A stretch of 13,263 nt of DNA from NCBI GenBank assembly GCA_045634325.1, contig JAZRAA010000043.1:1-13263 (forward strand), written 5' to 3'. The notes beneath the pieces were generated by a model. It was not told the origin of the DNA. It saw only the letters and a list, made by a program, of their open reading frames with translations, and made no database searches. Numbering within the stretch: the first letter of the stretch is position 1; every line of letters starts with the position of its first letter. The stretch comes from URNF01 sp045634325 (GTDB lineage Bacteria > Bacillota > Clostridia > Oscillospirales > Acutalibacteraceae). This document shows positions 6,381 to 12,202 of this stretch, one piece after another. Both the position numbers and the translations under genes were made by a program.

Positions 6381-6806
6381 TCATGATACGGCGTTAATCG
6401 CCAATTCCGGGTTATCGTGTACGTTGCCGATAACCGCGTAATACTCGCAGTCTCTACGCTCTAAGACGTGATAGAGCGGCGGCGCGGTTTGATATTTGAC
6501 GCCAAATCCGGCGTCAAGATAGGAAATCGGAAAACCAACCGCTTCGGTAGTCCCTTCATCCGGGTCATACCCGGCAAGAATGTCGCCTTCAAAAATGCGG
6601 TTCTTCTTGCAGTCGTACAAACCCGTGAACTGTCCGACGGTGGAGGGGTCAACTTGCCCGTATTTTCCGATAGGCGTATCATCCGGCACAATAAGCGTGA
6701 CTTGTCCGCCCTTCATCATATCCGGTTTCACGACCAGATTGCCGTATACCCATTCCCCGGCAGATGTTCCGGCTAACAGCTTCCCACGAAACAAAATCTC
6801 ACGCAT
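6381..6806 (-). CDS. YopX family protein, copy 1 (141 aa)
   Basis: The YopX hallmarks appear in order: MREILFRGK at the start, GEWVYGNLV, STVGQFTGLYDCKKNRIFEG, and the C-terminal VIGNVHDNPEL. The name comes from a Bacillus prophage protein; the domain is widespread in Firmicute phages and its biochemical role is unknown. The ATG at 6806 is chosen because GGAGG is 5 bases upstream and YopX proteins start at the REILFRGK segment; a TTG at 6818 is also open. It is adjacent to a second, diverged copy with 12 bases between them. Confidence 0.9.
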   Translation of the reverse strand: MREILFRGKLLAGTSAGEWVYGNLVVKPDMMKGGQVTLIVPDDTPIGKYGQVDPSTVGQFTGLYDCKKNRIFEGDILAGYDPDEGTTEAVGFPISYLDAGFGVKYQTAPPLYHVLERRDCEYYAVIGNVHDNPELAINAVS

Positions 6807-6811
6807 AGTTT

Positions 6812-6821
6812 CCTCCAATCA
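6812..6821 (-). repeat. Recurrent gene-junction motif TGATTGGAG(G)
   Basis: Read leftward, the stop codon of one gene and the ribosome binding site of the next are fused in TGATTGGAGG. The same TGATTGGAG sequence recurs at the leftward junctions at 9710-9718, 10123-10131 and 10346-10355, and a one-base variant (GGATTGGAGG) at 7532-7541. Four exact copies and one variant lie within about 3.5 kb, all in the same strand and gene context. Confidence 0.8.
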
Positions 6822-7277
6822 ACCCAGCATTTCAGGGTTATCGTGGACATTGCCAATGACTTTCGCGCAATATTCGGCAACAACGGAGAACAGGCCATAG
6901 ACTTTCCCTTTGCTGTGCGGACTATATACCGTAAATTCTCCACACGCATACCTGACAACGCCGAAATGGACAACATTGCATGGAACATAGACATCGCCGA
7001 CATAATCTCCCGGAATGCGAAAGTCGATAATGTCTCCCTCAAAGATACGGGTTCGATTTTGGCTCCTGTCCAGCATTCCGGTGAACTGTCCGACGGTATC
7101 TGGCTCCACGCAGACGCATTCGGACATGATATGCTCGCTGTCAATTTCAGGAATCATGGTCACGCGTACAATATTGTCCACCTTGCGGAAACGCGCTGGA
7201 ATCCCGTATGCCCATTCGCCGTTGTCCGTGCGCTTTCCACGGAACAGTATTTCACGCTCCAGTATTTCACGCTCCAT
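6819..7277 (-). CDS. YopX family protein, copy 2 (152 aa)
   Basis: The same YopX hallmarks appear as in the neighbouring copy: EREILFRGK, GEWAYGIP, DTVGQFTGMLDRSQNRTRIF and VIGNVHDNPEML. The start at 7277 is chosen because GGAGG lies 9 bases before it; the frame extends to 7361 without a ribosome binding site. The first ten codons after ATG are a 15-base direct repeat, so the protein begins with EREIL twice. The 5' end overlaps the stop of the 85-aa gene by 11 bases. The two YopX proteins are diverged in their middles, which suggests an old duplication or separate acquisition. Confidence 0.9.
   Translation of the reverse strand: MEREILEREILFRGKRTDNGEWAYGIPARFRKVDNIVRVTMIPEIDSEHIMSECVCVEPDTVGQFTGMLDRSQNRTRIFEGDIIDFRIPGDYVGDVYVPCNVVHFGVVRYACGEFTVYSPHSKGKVYGLFSVVAEYCAKVIGNVHDNPEMLG
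7245..7274 (-). repeat. Perfect 15-bp tandem duplication at a gene start
   Basis: Read leftward, GAGCGTGAAATACTG occurs twice in a row directly after the ATG of the second YopX gene. It adds five residues (EREIL) without breaking the frame. Confidence 0.9.
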
Positions 7278-7524
7278 TTGTTTTGCCTCCAAATTCGCGT
7301 TGCAAGAAACGCAACGTACTCTCAAAAACGCCTTCATTCGCCTCTTTGCAACGCTCATCAATGGCTCTATTCAAGCGTTCGGCTGACATGGGAACTCCGC
7401 AACAATCAAGGACATCCTTGCTTACGACTTTCGCAGTTTTCCGCACAATGCCAATGGCGATAGCGCTTAACGTCTTTGCAAGTTTTTCATCGTCAAAGTT
7501 TCTGATAGCGTCCGCGTTTGTCAT
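7267..7524 (-). CDS. Hypothetical phage protein of the MTNADxIR type (85 aa)
   Basis: GGAGGGG lies 6 bases before the ATG. The opening MTNADAIRNFDDEKLAKTLS resembles a recurring class of short Firmicute phage proteins, many of which carry a zinc ribbon after this segment; here only a CysCys pair (DCCG) is present. The remainder is helical and charged. It sits between rtcB and the YopX pair, with a variant of the recurrent junction motif in front. Confidence 0.8.
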   Translation of the reverse strand: MTNADAIRNFDDEKLAKTLSAIAIGIVRKTAKVVSKDVLDCCGVPMSAERLNRAIDERCKEANEGVFESTLRFLQREFGGKTNGA

Positions 7525-7542
7525 GCTATCCCCTCCAATCCG

Positions 7543-9699
7543 TCACGCGCTGGCCTTGAAGTTATACAGCGGCTTAATATGCGCCTTAATATCGGCGGTT
7601 TCTCCAATCTGGCTTACAATGTCCTCCATGCTCTTGTACGCCATAGGGCTTTCATCCAACGTACCCTCACAGACGGACGTTGAATATATGCCTTCCATTG
7701 CCGCCCTGTACTCGTCCATCGTTACAGCCTCTTTCGCGGCTCCACGGCTCATGACGCGCCCCGCTCCATGCGGCGCGGAGTAGTTCCAATCAGGGTTTCC
7801 TTTGCCGACGCAAATCAAACTGCCGTCGCGCATATTGATAGGAATCAGCAAGGGTTTCCCAGCGGTAGCGGATACCGCGCCTTTGCGGACAATGTTGCTT
7901 TGCGTGTCAATGTAATTGTGGACTGTCTCGAACGAACCGTATATATGCCATCCCATATTGTCAGTAATGGCGCGGGCGATTGTACTACGATTCACGGAAG
8001 CGAATATCTGACAGATTTCCATGTCATGAAGATACGCTTCCCGCCATTCTCCCGTCAGGTAACAAAGCTCTTTCGGAATATCCGCGCCGGGAGTAACGCG
8101 CCTTTTTAAGTCAGCTACAGCGTCTTGAATTTCCTTTTGCCGTCCGGCGGCTTTGTACTCATCAATCAGCTTTCGCGTTTCTTCCGCAAGACGGGCGCGG
8201 CCTTGCAACAAGTCAATCGCCACATCCTGATAGTATTCGGCGACTTGCTTTCCAAGATTGCGGCTCCCCGTATGAATGACAAGGTATTTCCGTCCGCTTT
8301 TGTCGGCGTCAATCTCAATAAAGTGATTGCCGCCGCCCAAAGAACCGAGGCTTCTTGCAATCCAGTCCTTTTCTCTCAGGCGGTCATAGCAGTACAGCCT
8401 CTTCAAGTCGAACGGACGAATAACGCTGTCATTCACGTTACGCCCAGCCGGGATATATTCACGGATTACGGCGTCAAGTTTCGGAAAGTCAATGGCAATC
8501 CGTCCGACGCAAACAGTCAGCATACCACAATTCCCAGTGATTGAAATGCGATTATTGCGTCGAATGACAAAATATCCGCTTGTCGTTGTAAAGCAATATT
8601 TCCAACCGTCTACGCACGGAACAGTCCCAATTTTCTTGCGTTCTGGAAACCGTACTATCTCATTTCCTGTCGTGTACACCTGATAAGTCGTTTTCCAGTT
8701 CGGATGATTCTCGTAAGTTATTGTGGAAATTCCACTACGATGTCCGCAAGCGTGATATGCAAACTGCACAGCGTCAGCATTCACTTTATTGGATGTAGAA
8801 AAACAGATTTGCTTTTTCTGTTTTGTCCCATCCCAATGAGGAATTTCTTCTATAAACACTTCAAGCTGGTGTTGATTCGCCTTATAGAGAAACGTCAGGT
8901 CTTTCGTGTAAAAAGGTTTTCCACGAAAGTAAAGAGTAGTGGTTCCGTCCGCGTTTTCCCCTACCCGATATTCAATATTCGCCATATCGAGCAACATACG
9001 CGCTCTGTCAATCTTGCGGCTTTTTTTCAAGTGAATTTCAATTCGAGTATAGTCCGGTGTAGACTTGCGAATACAGCCATCCGCGCTAATCATTGCGATT
9101 AAACGCAAATCGTTGTCTGTCATATCAACTCCGCGAGAATCTATTTTGAAAGTTGTTTTAATCCCGCCGGACACGCCCTTAGTAAGTGAATTATGGCGCT
9201 CCACAAATTCTTTTGCCGAATAGTCACGCAGAATGTAGCCGCGTCCGCGTGTTCCTTCCCAAGAGAGGATTTTGTGTTCACTGGATACCATCTGGTCAAG
9301 CCCGGCTCGCGTATGAAGATAATAGAACTCAGAGCACGGTTTTTTTATAAAACAGCATGGTTTCTCGAAATGCGCAATATCATTGCGCTTGTCATACTGC
9401 AATATTTCTTGACCGTTCCAATCAGGGATATGAATCCACCCAGTAGGCGTAAGCACCTCTGTATCTTTGTCAAGACACCCAATGTCAACGCCGACGATAT
9501 TAGGAATGACTTTCTTTCCCAAATCCGCCGTGAATCCAATCACACAGCCTTTCCCGGCGTGTACGTCCGGCATAATGCGAATTTTCGCTACGGCGAACGC
9601 CTCTTGATTGCACAGCGTCAGGATTTGCGAAAATGCGGTAGGCTCCACGTAATCCGTGAAACATTTCGCCGTGTTGTATTTGCCTTGAATCTCAAACAT
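7543..9699 (-). CDS. rtcB: RtcB 3'-phosphate RNA ligase, precursor with intein
   Basis: RtcB joins RNA 2',3'-cyclic-phosphate or 3'-phosphate ends to 5'-hydroxyl ends using GTP and manganese, for example in repairing cleaved tRNA. The 718-residue frame splits into a 402-residue ligase, close to the usual 400, and a 316-residue intein at residues 75-390. Ligase residues visible: DVHAGKG near 45-51; GVDIG (Asp72) leading to metal-binding Cys391 after the intein (CGM); GGGNHFIEI with His459; HTGSRNLGK with His476; HNYID with His594; and SAPHGAGRVMSR with His644, the expected site of guanylylation. All key residues are present, so the spliced enzyme should be active. GGAGATGATG precedes the ATG. 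No archease gene is seen nearby. It is the largest gene of the leftward block, preceded by the recurrent junction motif. Confidence 0.95.
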   Translation of the reverse strand: MFEIQGKYNTAKCFTDYVEPTAFSQILTLCNQEAFAVAKIRIMPDVHAGKGCVIGFTADLGKKVIPNIVGVDIGCLDKDTEVLTPTGWIHIPDWNGQEILQYDKRNDIAHFEKPCCFIKKPCSEFYYLHTRAGLDQMVSSEHKILSWEGTRGRGYILRDYSAKEFVERHNSLTKGVSGGIKTTFKIDSRGVDMTDNDLRLIAMISADGCIRKSTPDYTRIEIHLKKSRKIDRARMLLDMANIEYRVGENADGTTTLYFRGKPFYTKDLTFLYKANQHQLEVFIEEIPHWDGTKQKKQICFSTSNKVNADAVQFAYHACGHRSGISTITYENHPNWKTTYQVYTTGNEIVRFPERKKIGTVPCVDGWKYCFTTTSGYFVIRRNNRISITGNCGMLTVCVGRIAIDFPKLDAVIREYIPAGRNVNDSVIRPFDLKRLYCYDRLREKDWIARSLGSLGGGNHFIEIDADKSGRKYLVIHTGSRNLGKQVAEYYQDVAIDLLQGRARLAEETRKLIDEYKAAGRQKEIQDAVADLKRRVTPGADIPKELCYLTGEWREAYLHDMEICQIFASVNRSTIARAITDNMGWHIYGSFETVHNYIDTQSNIVRKGAVSATAGKPLLIPINMRDGSLICVGKGNPDWNYSAPHGAGRVMSRGAAKEAVTMDEYRAAMEGIYSTSVCEGTLDESPMAYKSMEDIVSQIGETADIKAHIKPLYNFKASA
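8530..9477 (-). mobile_element. Intein in RtcB (316 aa), LAGLIDADG-type
   Basis: The insertion lies between Gly74 and the metal-binding Cys of the GVDIGCGM signature, a site also used by archaeal RtcB inteins. Splicing blocks: Cys75 with LDKDTEVLTPTGW (block A), VSSEHKILSW with His142 (block B), and the end YCFTTTSGYFVIRRNNRISI followed by TGN, then Cys391 as the +1 nucleophile. The residue before the terminal Asn is Gly, not the usual His. A homing-nuclease motif is visible in LRLIAMISADGCI (Asp207); the second motif, around HACGHRSGIST, is unlike a standard LAGLIDADG and may be altered. Two sample lines of the intein are about 37-42% G+C against 52-67% in lines of the flanking ligase, supporting foreign origin. 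Confidence 0.92.
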
Positions 9700-9715
9700 T
9701 GCTCATCATCTCCAA

Positions 9716-10114
9716 TCATTCAGACGGATACCCCGCAGGGAATTTCCCGTCCGCAGGATAGTCAAGCCACGTCTCCCACGTCATACCTTCCGGCAACTGA
9801 AATTCGCCAGACTGGACGCGGCGCAGGAAATCGGCGACTTTCGCGTTGTCACGCGGGAACGACGGATTGTGCGGGCCAAATATCGCGGTAGCATTCGATT
9901 TATACCAGAAATCCGGTTGCGATTTATCGACACGCCGCCGCGCCCAATCAGCCCATGCCGCGCCCTTTGTCCGCTTCCAGTCTCCGCAAGAAATGTGTAT
10001 GCCGTTGCCGGAACAGAATACTTTCTTGCTATGCTTTCCGATTTCATCCAGTTTCGGCGCACTTCCACATATCGGGCAAAGTAGGCGGCTGTATTGGCTG
10101 TATCGCTCTCCCAT
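9716..10114 (-). CDS. Zinc-ribbon protein, Lar-like N-terminus (132 aa)
   Basis: CPICG (Cys13, Cys16), Cys34 and Cys43, then KGAAWADWARR, reproduce the Lar-like order of two Cys pairs followed by an aromatic-rich helix, although the second pair is spread (CSGNGIHISC). The C-terminal 65 residues are a separate segment (DNAKVADFLRRVQSGEFQLP, then EGMTWETWLDY). GGAG precedes the ATG within the recurrent junction motif. The role is unknown; it could be a variant restriction-alleviation protein. Confidence 0.8.
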   Translation of the reverse strand: MGERYSQYSRLLCPICGSAPKLDEIGKHSKKVFCSGNGIHISCGDWKRTKGAAWADWARRRVDKSQPDFWYKSNATAIFGPHNPSFPRDNAKVADFLRRVQSGEFQLPEGMTWETWLDYPADGKFPAGYPSE

Positions 10115-10128
10115 TGCACACGCTCCAA

Positions 10129-10338
10129 TCAGTCAACAGGCGGCGCGGGTAACGGTTGCCAATGCGAAACATCATGGTAATAGATGTATCCATGCCCGAT
10201 AGGAATTTCACGGAAACAACCGTATCCTTCCGTTTCGCAGTAACTCGCAATCGTAGTGTAAGGGTCATCATGGCAGTAAACCAAAACGTGGGCGCCGTTT
10301 TCTGGCAGTCTGTCCTTGACTGAAATCCATTCTCCCAT
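10129..10338 (-). CDS. DUF551-type protein, copy 1 (69 aa)
   Basis: The opening WISVKDRLPENGAHVLVYC and closing DVSHWQPLPAPP are the standard ends of DUF551, a small phage domain of unknown function. GGAGG precedes the ATG by 7 bases. The stop lies in the recurrent junction motif. It is followed upstream by a longer protein carrying the same domain, so the pair is tandem. Confidence 0.88.
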   Translation of the reverse strand: MGEWISVKDRLPENGAHVLVYCHDDPYTTIASYCETEGYGCFREIPIGHGYIYYHDVSHWQPLPAPPVD

Positions 10339-10352
10339 GTAGACGCCTCCAA

Positions 10353-10691
10353 TCAGTTCTTAGGCGGGGACGGTAACTCCATCCAGTGGGACGCGTCATG
10401 CTCCTCTTGATACGATTCCCCATGCCATACGCCGCCGTACAAATAGCATATGCAAACTTCCCGGCAAACATCATCGTATATCAGGACGCGCTTATCCTCT
10501 TCCGGTAGTCCGTCCTTGACTGATAACCACGGAGACGGCAATGTAGTCACTTCAAGAGCGGCGCGTGAAAGTCCGATACAAGCGGATTCATTAATTACAA
10601 ATTCAGCGTTCATAAATTCCGCGTCAGGGAAATCCCGCTTCGCCGCCTCAATAGCGGCAATCGCCGCGTCTTTTGAAATCAAATCGGGCAT
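10353..10691 (-). CDS. Two-part protein with C-terminal DUF551 domain (112 aa)
   Basis: Residues about 55-112 are a DUF551 domain (WLSVKDGLPEEDKRVLIYDD to DASHWMELPSPP). Residues 1-50 form an extra N-terminal module (LISKDAAIAAIEAAKRDFPD), a helical segment often fused to such domains in Firmicute phages. GGAGG lies 10 bases before the ATG. The 14-base gap to the next leftward gene carries the recurrent junction motif. Confidence 0.88.
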   Translation of the reverse strand: MPDLISKDAAIAAIEAAKRDFPDAEFMNAEFVINESACIGLSRAALEVTTLPSPWLSVKDGLPEEDKRVLIYDDVCREVCICYLYGGVWHGESYQEEHDASHWMELPSPPKN

Positions 10692-10703
10692 ATAAGGGTC
10701 CTC

Positions 10704-11096
10704 CTAACCGTAATACAGATTCACGCGCCGTTCCGCGCAGTGTTTGAACGCCGCCTTGAATTTCTCCAAATATGCGTTCAATCGCTCATTGTCAAGGCGA
10801 AAGCCCTTGATTGCGTTGTACACGCGGCGGCATTCTTTCGGAGTGAATTTCCCGTCGCAGTCAGAGTGAAACAAAAGCAAATCCAAATCGTCATTGCAAC
10901 GGGCATTCCAGAAATCACAATCGGCTTGCGTCCATATGTGACGATAGTCGCTGTACAAATCGCTCATTTCGGCGCAATACGCAATCCGCGCAAGCTCTTT
11001 CATGATAAACGAATACCCGATATAGCCGATAGTGATGAATGACGCTTCCGGGCGTTCGCTATTGACAAGGCCTTTTGCGTAAACATCCAGTCCCAT
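10704..11096 (-). CDS. MGLDVYAKG-type phage hypothetical protein (130 aa)
   Basis: The start MGLDVYAKG is typical of a phage family of unknown function. The protein has five Cys residues and a long charged C-terminal helix (NERLNAYLEKFKAAFKHCAE). GGAGG lies about 12 bases before the ATG, a little far. It is divergent from the 45-residue gene at 11114 with 17 bases between starts. Function not known. Confidence 0.75.
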   Translation of the reverse strand: MGLDVYAKGLVNSERPEASFITIGYIGYSFIMKELARIAYCAEMSDLYSDYRHIWTQADCDFWNARCNDDLDLLLFHSDCDGKFTPKECRRVYNAIKGFRLDNERLNAYLEKFKAAFKHCAERRVNLYYG

Positions 11097-11113
11097 GAAA
11101 GGATACCGCCTCC

Positions 11114-11251
11114 ATGAAAATTGACATTACCCACGACATCATACGCCGCATTCAAACCGCCCTGTCCGGGCGCGGCGTCCATGAAGTCATATTAAAGGTA
11201 GAGCAGGGACAACTCGCCGTGATTGCGGTTACGCGCCGCAAAATTGAATAG
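11114..11251 (+). CDS. Short phage protein (45 aa)
   Basis: The frame from ATG 11114 to TAG 11251 encodes MKIDITHDIIRRIQTALSGR, then GVHEVILKVEQGQLAVIAVTRRKIE. The second half has alternating hydrophobic residues, a beta-strand pair such as is seen in short phage regulators or accessory proteins. AAAGGA is about 11 bases upstream. A strong terminator follows 30 bases after its stop, which supports a real transcript. It is a lone rightward gene between two leftward groups. Confidence 0.65.
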   Translation: MKIDITHDIIRRIQTALSGRGVHEVILKVEQGQLAVIAVTRRKIE

Positions 11252-11281
11252 CGTCCGTCATTGGACGGGCGGAAGGCCATA

Positions 11282-11316
11282 GGGCTATCGCGCTTAGGCG
11301 TGGTAGCCCGTTTTTT
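11282..11316 (+). terminator. Rho-independent terminator after the 45-aa gene
   Basis: GGGCTA (11282-11287) and TAGCCC (11304-11309) pair, with an inner CGC/GCG extension, followed by GTTTTTTG. A smaller hairpin (CGTCC/GGACG, near 11253-11268) precedes it. It acts on rightward transcription from the short gene at 11114. Confidence 0.8.
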
Positions 11317-11317
11317 G

Positions 11318-11626
11318 TTACCACGCGCCGATATTGTCCGCATTTTCCATCCGCGCCCCGCAACAAGGGCAGTACCGATAATTGCGCGGGTTTGAAATGC
11401 GATTCAGGCAAAAGCCGCAATTTTGGCAATTTAGTGCGTACTCTCCGGGGCGTTGCTCGGCATAGTTCCACGCCGATTCAGCCGCGTTGCGAATATCAAA
11501 GACGGGCGCTTCGTCAATCAAAGTCTCCGCCTCCATGTACGCCGATTCAAGGACGCTCCCGGCGTTACACCGTTTTGTCCGCTCATGGACACGCGCTTTT
11601 AAGGCGTCGGCGTCAATATATCTCAT
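11318..11626 (-). CDS. MRYIDAD zinc-ribbon protein, copy 1 (102 aa)
   Basis: This protein starts MRYIDADALK and has a C-terminal knuckle pair, NCQNCG (Cys67, Cys70) and YCPCCG (Cys86, Cys89). The layout, an N-terminal MRYIDAD strand and helix followed by a zinc ribbon, is common in Firmicute phages; the function is unknown. GAGGAGG lies 8 bases before the ATG. The start overlaps the stop of the paralogous upstream gene (ATGA). Confidence 0.85.
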   Translation of the reverse strand: MRYIDADALKARVHERTKRCNAGSVLESAYMEAETLIDEAPVFDIRNAAESAWNYAEQRPGEYALNCQNCGFCLNRISNPRNYRYCPCCGARMENADNIGAW

Positions 11627-11874
11627 CCAGACACCTCCTCAACGTCCATTTTCGCGCCGCAATACGGGCAGAACTCCGTTAAAACTTCCGCGAACTCATA
11701 CCCGTCATAATCCTCCTTGCGAAAAGAAAGGCTATCGCAAACGGAGCAACAGTGAAAATCACGGTATTCATTTCCGTCTGGAATCCATTTCGCGTGGACA
11801 ACAGGCGCAACATCGGCGGCGGGCATTGTGCGGAGAGTGTCAACAATAAAATGGTCAGCGTCAATATATCTCAT
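11623..11874 (-). CDS. MRYIDAD zinc-ribbon protein, copy 2 (83 aa)
   Basis: It begins MRYIDADHFI and ends with a knuckle pair, Cys43/Cys46 and Cys69/Cys72 (CPYCGAKMDV). The start at 11874 is preferred because GAGGG is 7 bases before it; a GTG at 11886 in the same frame includes that binding site itself. It is a paralogue of its downstream neighbour: the openings match but the centres differ. The two overlap by ATGA and are probably co-translated. Confidence 0.85.
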   Translation of the reverse strand: MRYIDADHFIVDTLRTMPAADVAPVVHAKWIPDGNEYRDFHCCSVCDSLSFRKEDYDGYEFAEVLTEFCPYCGAKMDVEEVSG

Positions 11875-11882
11875 TTCGTCCC

Positions 11883-12086
11883 TCACTTTCTGGAATCCAG
11901 TTCCACCAGTTCCCGGACAGTTACGCCTAACGCGTCCGCTAAATCCGCAACAATCGCGGCGTGGGCGTTCGCAAGGCTCCTGTAACCGGCTGTGTACTGT
12001 TCGATTGTCCGCTTTGATACGCCGGATTTTTCGGACAGGGAAAGCGCGGTAAAACCCTTTGCGCGGAGTAAATCAGCAAAATTCAT
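11883..12086 (-). CDS. Cro/CI-type helix-turn-helix regulator (67 aa)
   Basis: Residues about 15-39 (LSLSEKSGVSKRTIEQYTAG) are a typical HTH with a recognition helix starting near Ser24, followed by a capping helix (AAIVADLADALGVTVRELVE). The length is that of a minimal XRE-family domain with no extra ligand or cleavage domain, so it is more Cro-like than CI-like. GAGGTGG is 6 bases before the ATG. It is the first gene after the leftward promoter at 12174-12202 and probably controls that promoter through one of the dyads in the gap. Confidence 0.9.
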   Translation of the reverse strand: MNFADLLRAKGFTALSLSEKSGVSKRTIEQYTAGYRSLANAHAAIVADLADALGVTVRELVELDSRK

Positions 12087-12103
12087 GGAACCACCTCACG
12101 CAC

Positions 12104-12133
12104 AGGATACCACGCCGCACGGCGTAATGTCAA
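12104..12133 (-). promoter_or_regulatory. Possible second leftward promoter with dyad in spacer
   Basis: Read leftward, TTGACA (12133-12128) is followed after 18 bases by TATCCT (12109-12104). The spacer holds the dyad ACGCCG-CA-CGGCGT (12112-12125). Transcription would start almost at the ribosome binding site of the HTH gene, so this promoter is less likely than the upstream one; the dyad may still be an operator. Confidence 0.35.
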
Positions 12134-12166
12134 GCTGTTTCAAGTCAAACGATATACGCCAATCGA

Positions 12167-12184
12167 CGTGTTTATTATAACACG
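12167..12184. promoter_or_regulatory. Candidate operator overlapping the -10 box
   Basis: CGTGTT (12167-12172) and AACACG (12179-12184) are perfect inverted arms around a 6-base centre and cover the -10 box of the leftward promoter. A protein bound here would block that promoter; the HTH protein encoded just downstream is the obvious candidate. Confidence 0.55.
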
Positions 12185-12202
12185 CATTTTTCCTTATGTC
12201 AA
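12174..12202 (-). promoter_or_regulatory. Consensus sigma-A/sigma-70 promoter, leftward
   Basis: Read leftward, TTGACA (12202-12197), a 17-base spacer and TATAAT (12179-12174) match the consensus at every base. It faces the HTH gene and the leftward groups beyond it, and is the clearest promoter in the window. Confidence 0.9.

Noticed and set aside
6843..7463. Rightward 206-residue frame opposite the YopX genes
   Set aside because: It is the complement of clear YopX coding sequence and has no start signal.
8530..9477. Group I intron instead of intein in rtcB
   Set aside because: The reading frame stays open throughout and shows splicing blocks at both ends, with Cys first and Asn then Cys at the exit.
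9193..9891. Rightward 232-residue frame opposite rtcB
   Set aside because: It lies over the intein and ligase on the other strand, has no ribosome binding site and no recognisable domain.
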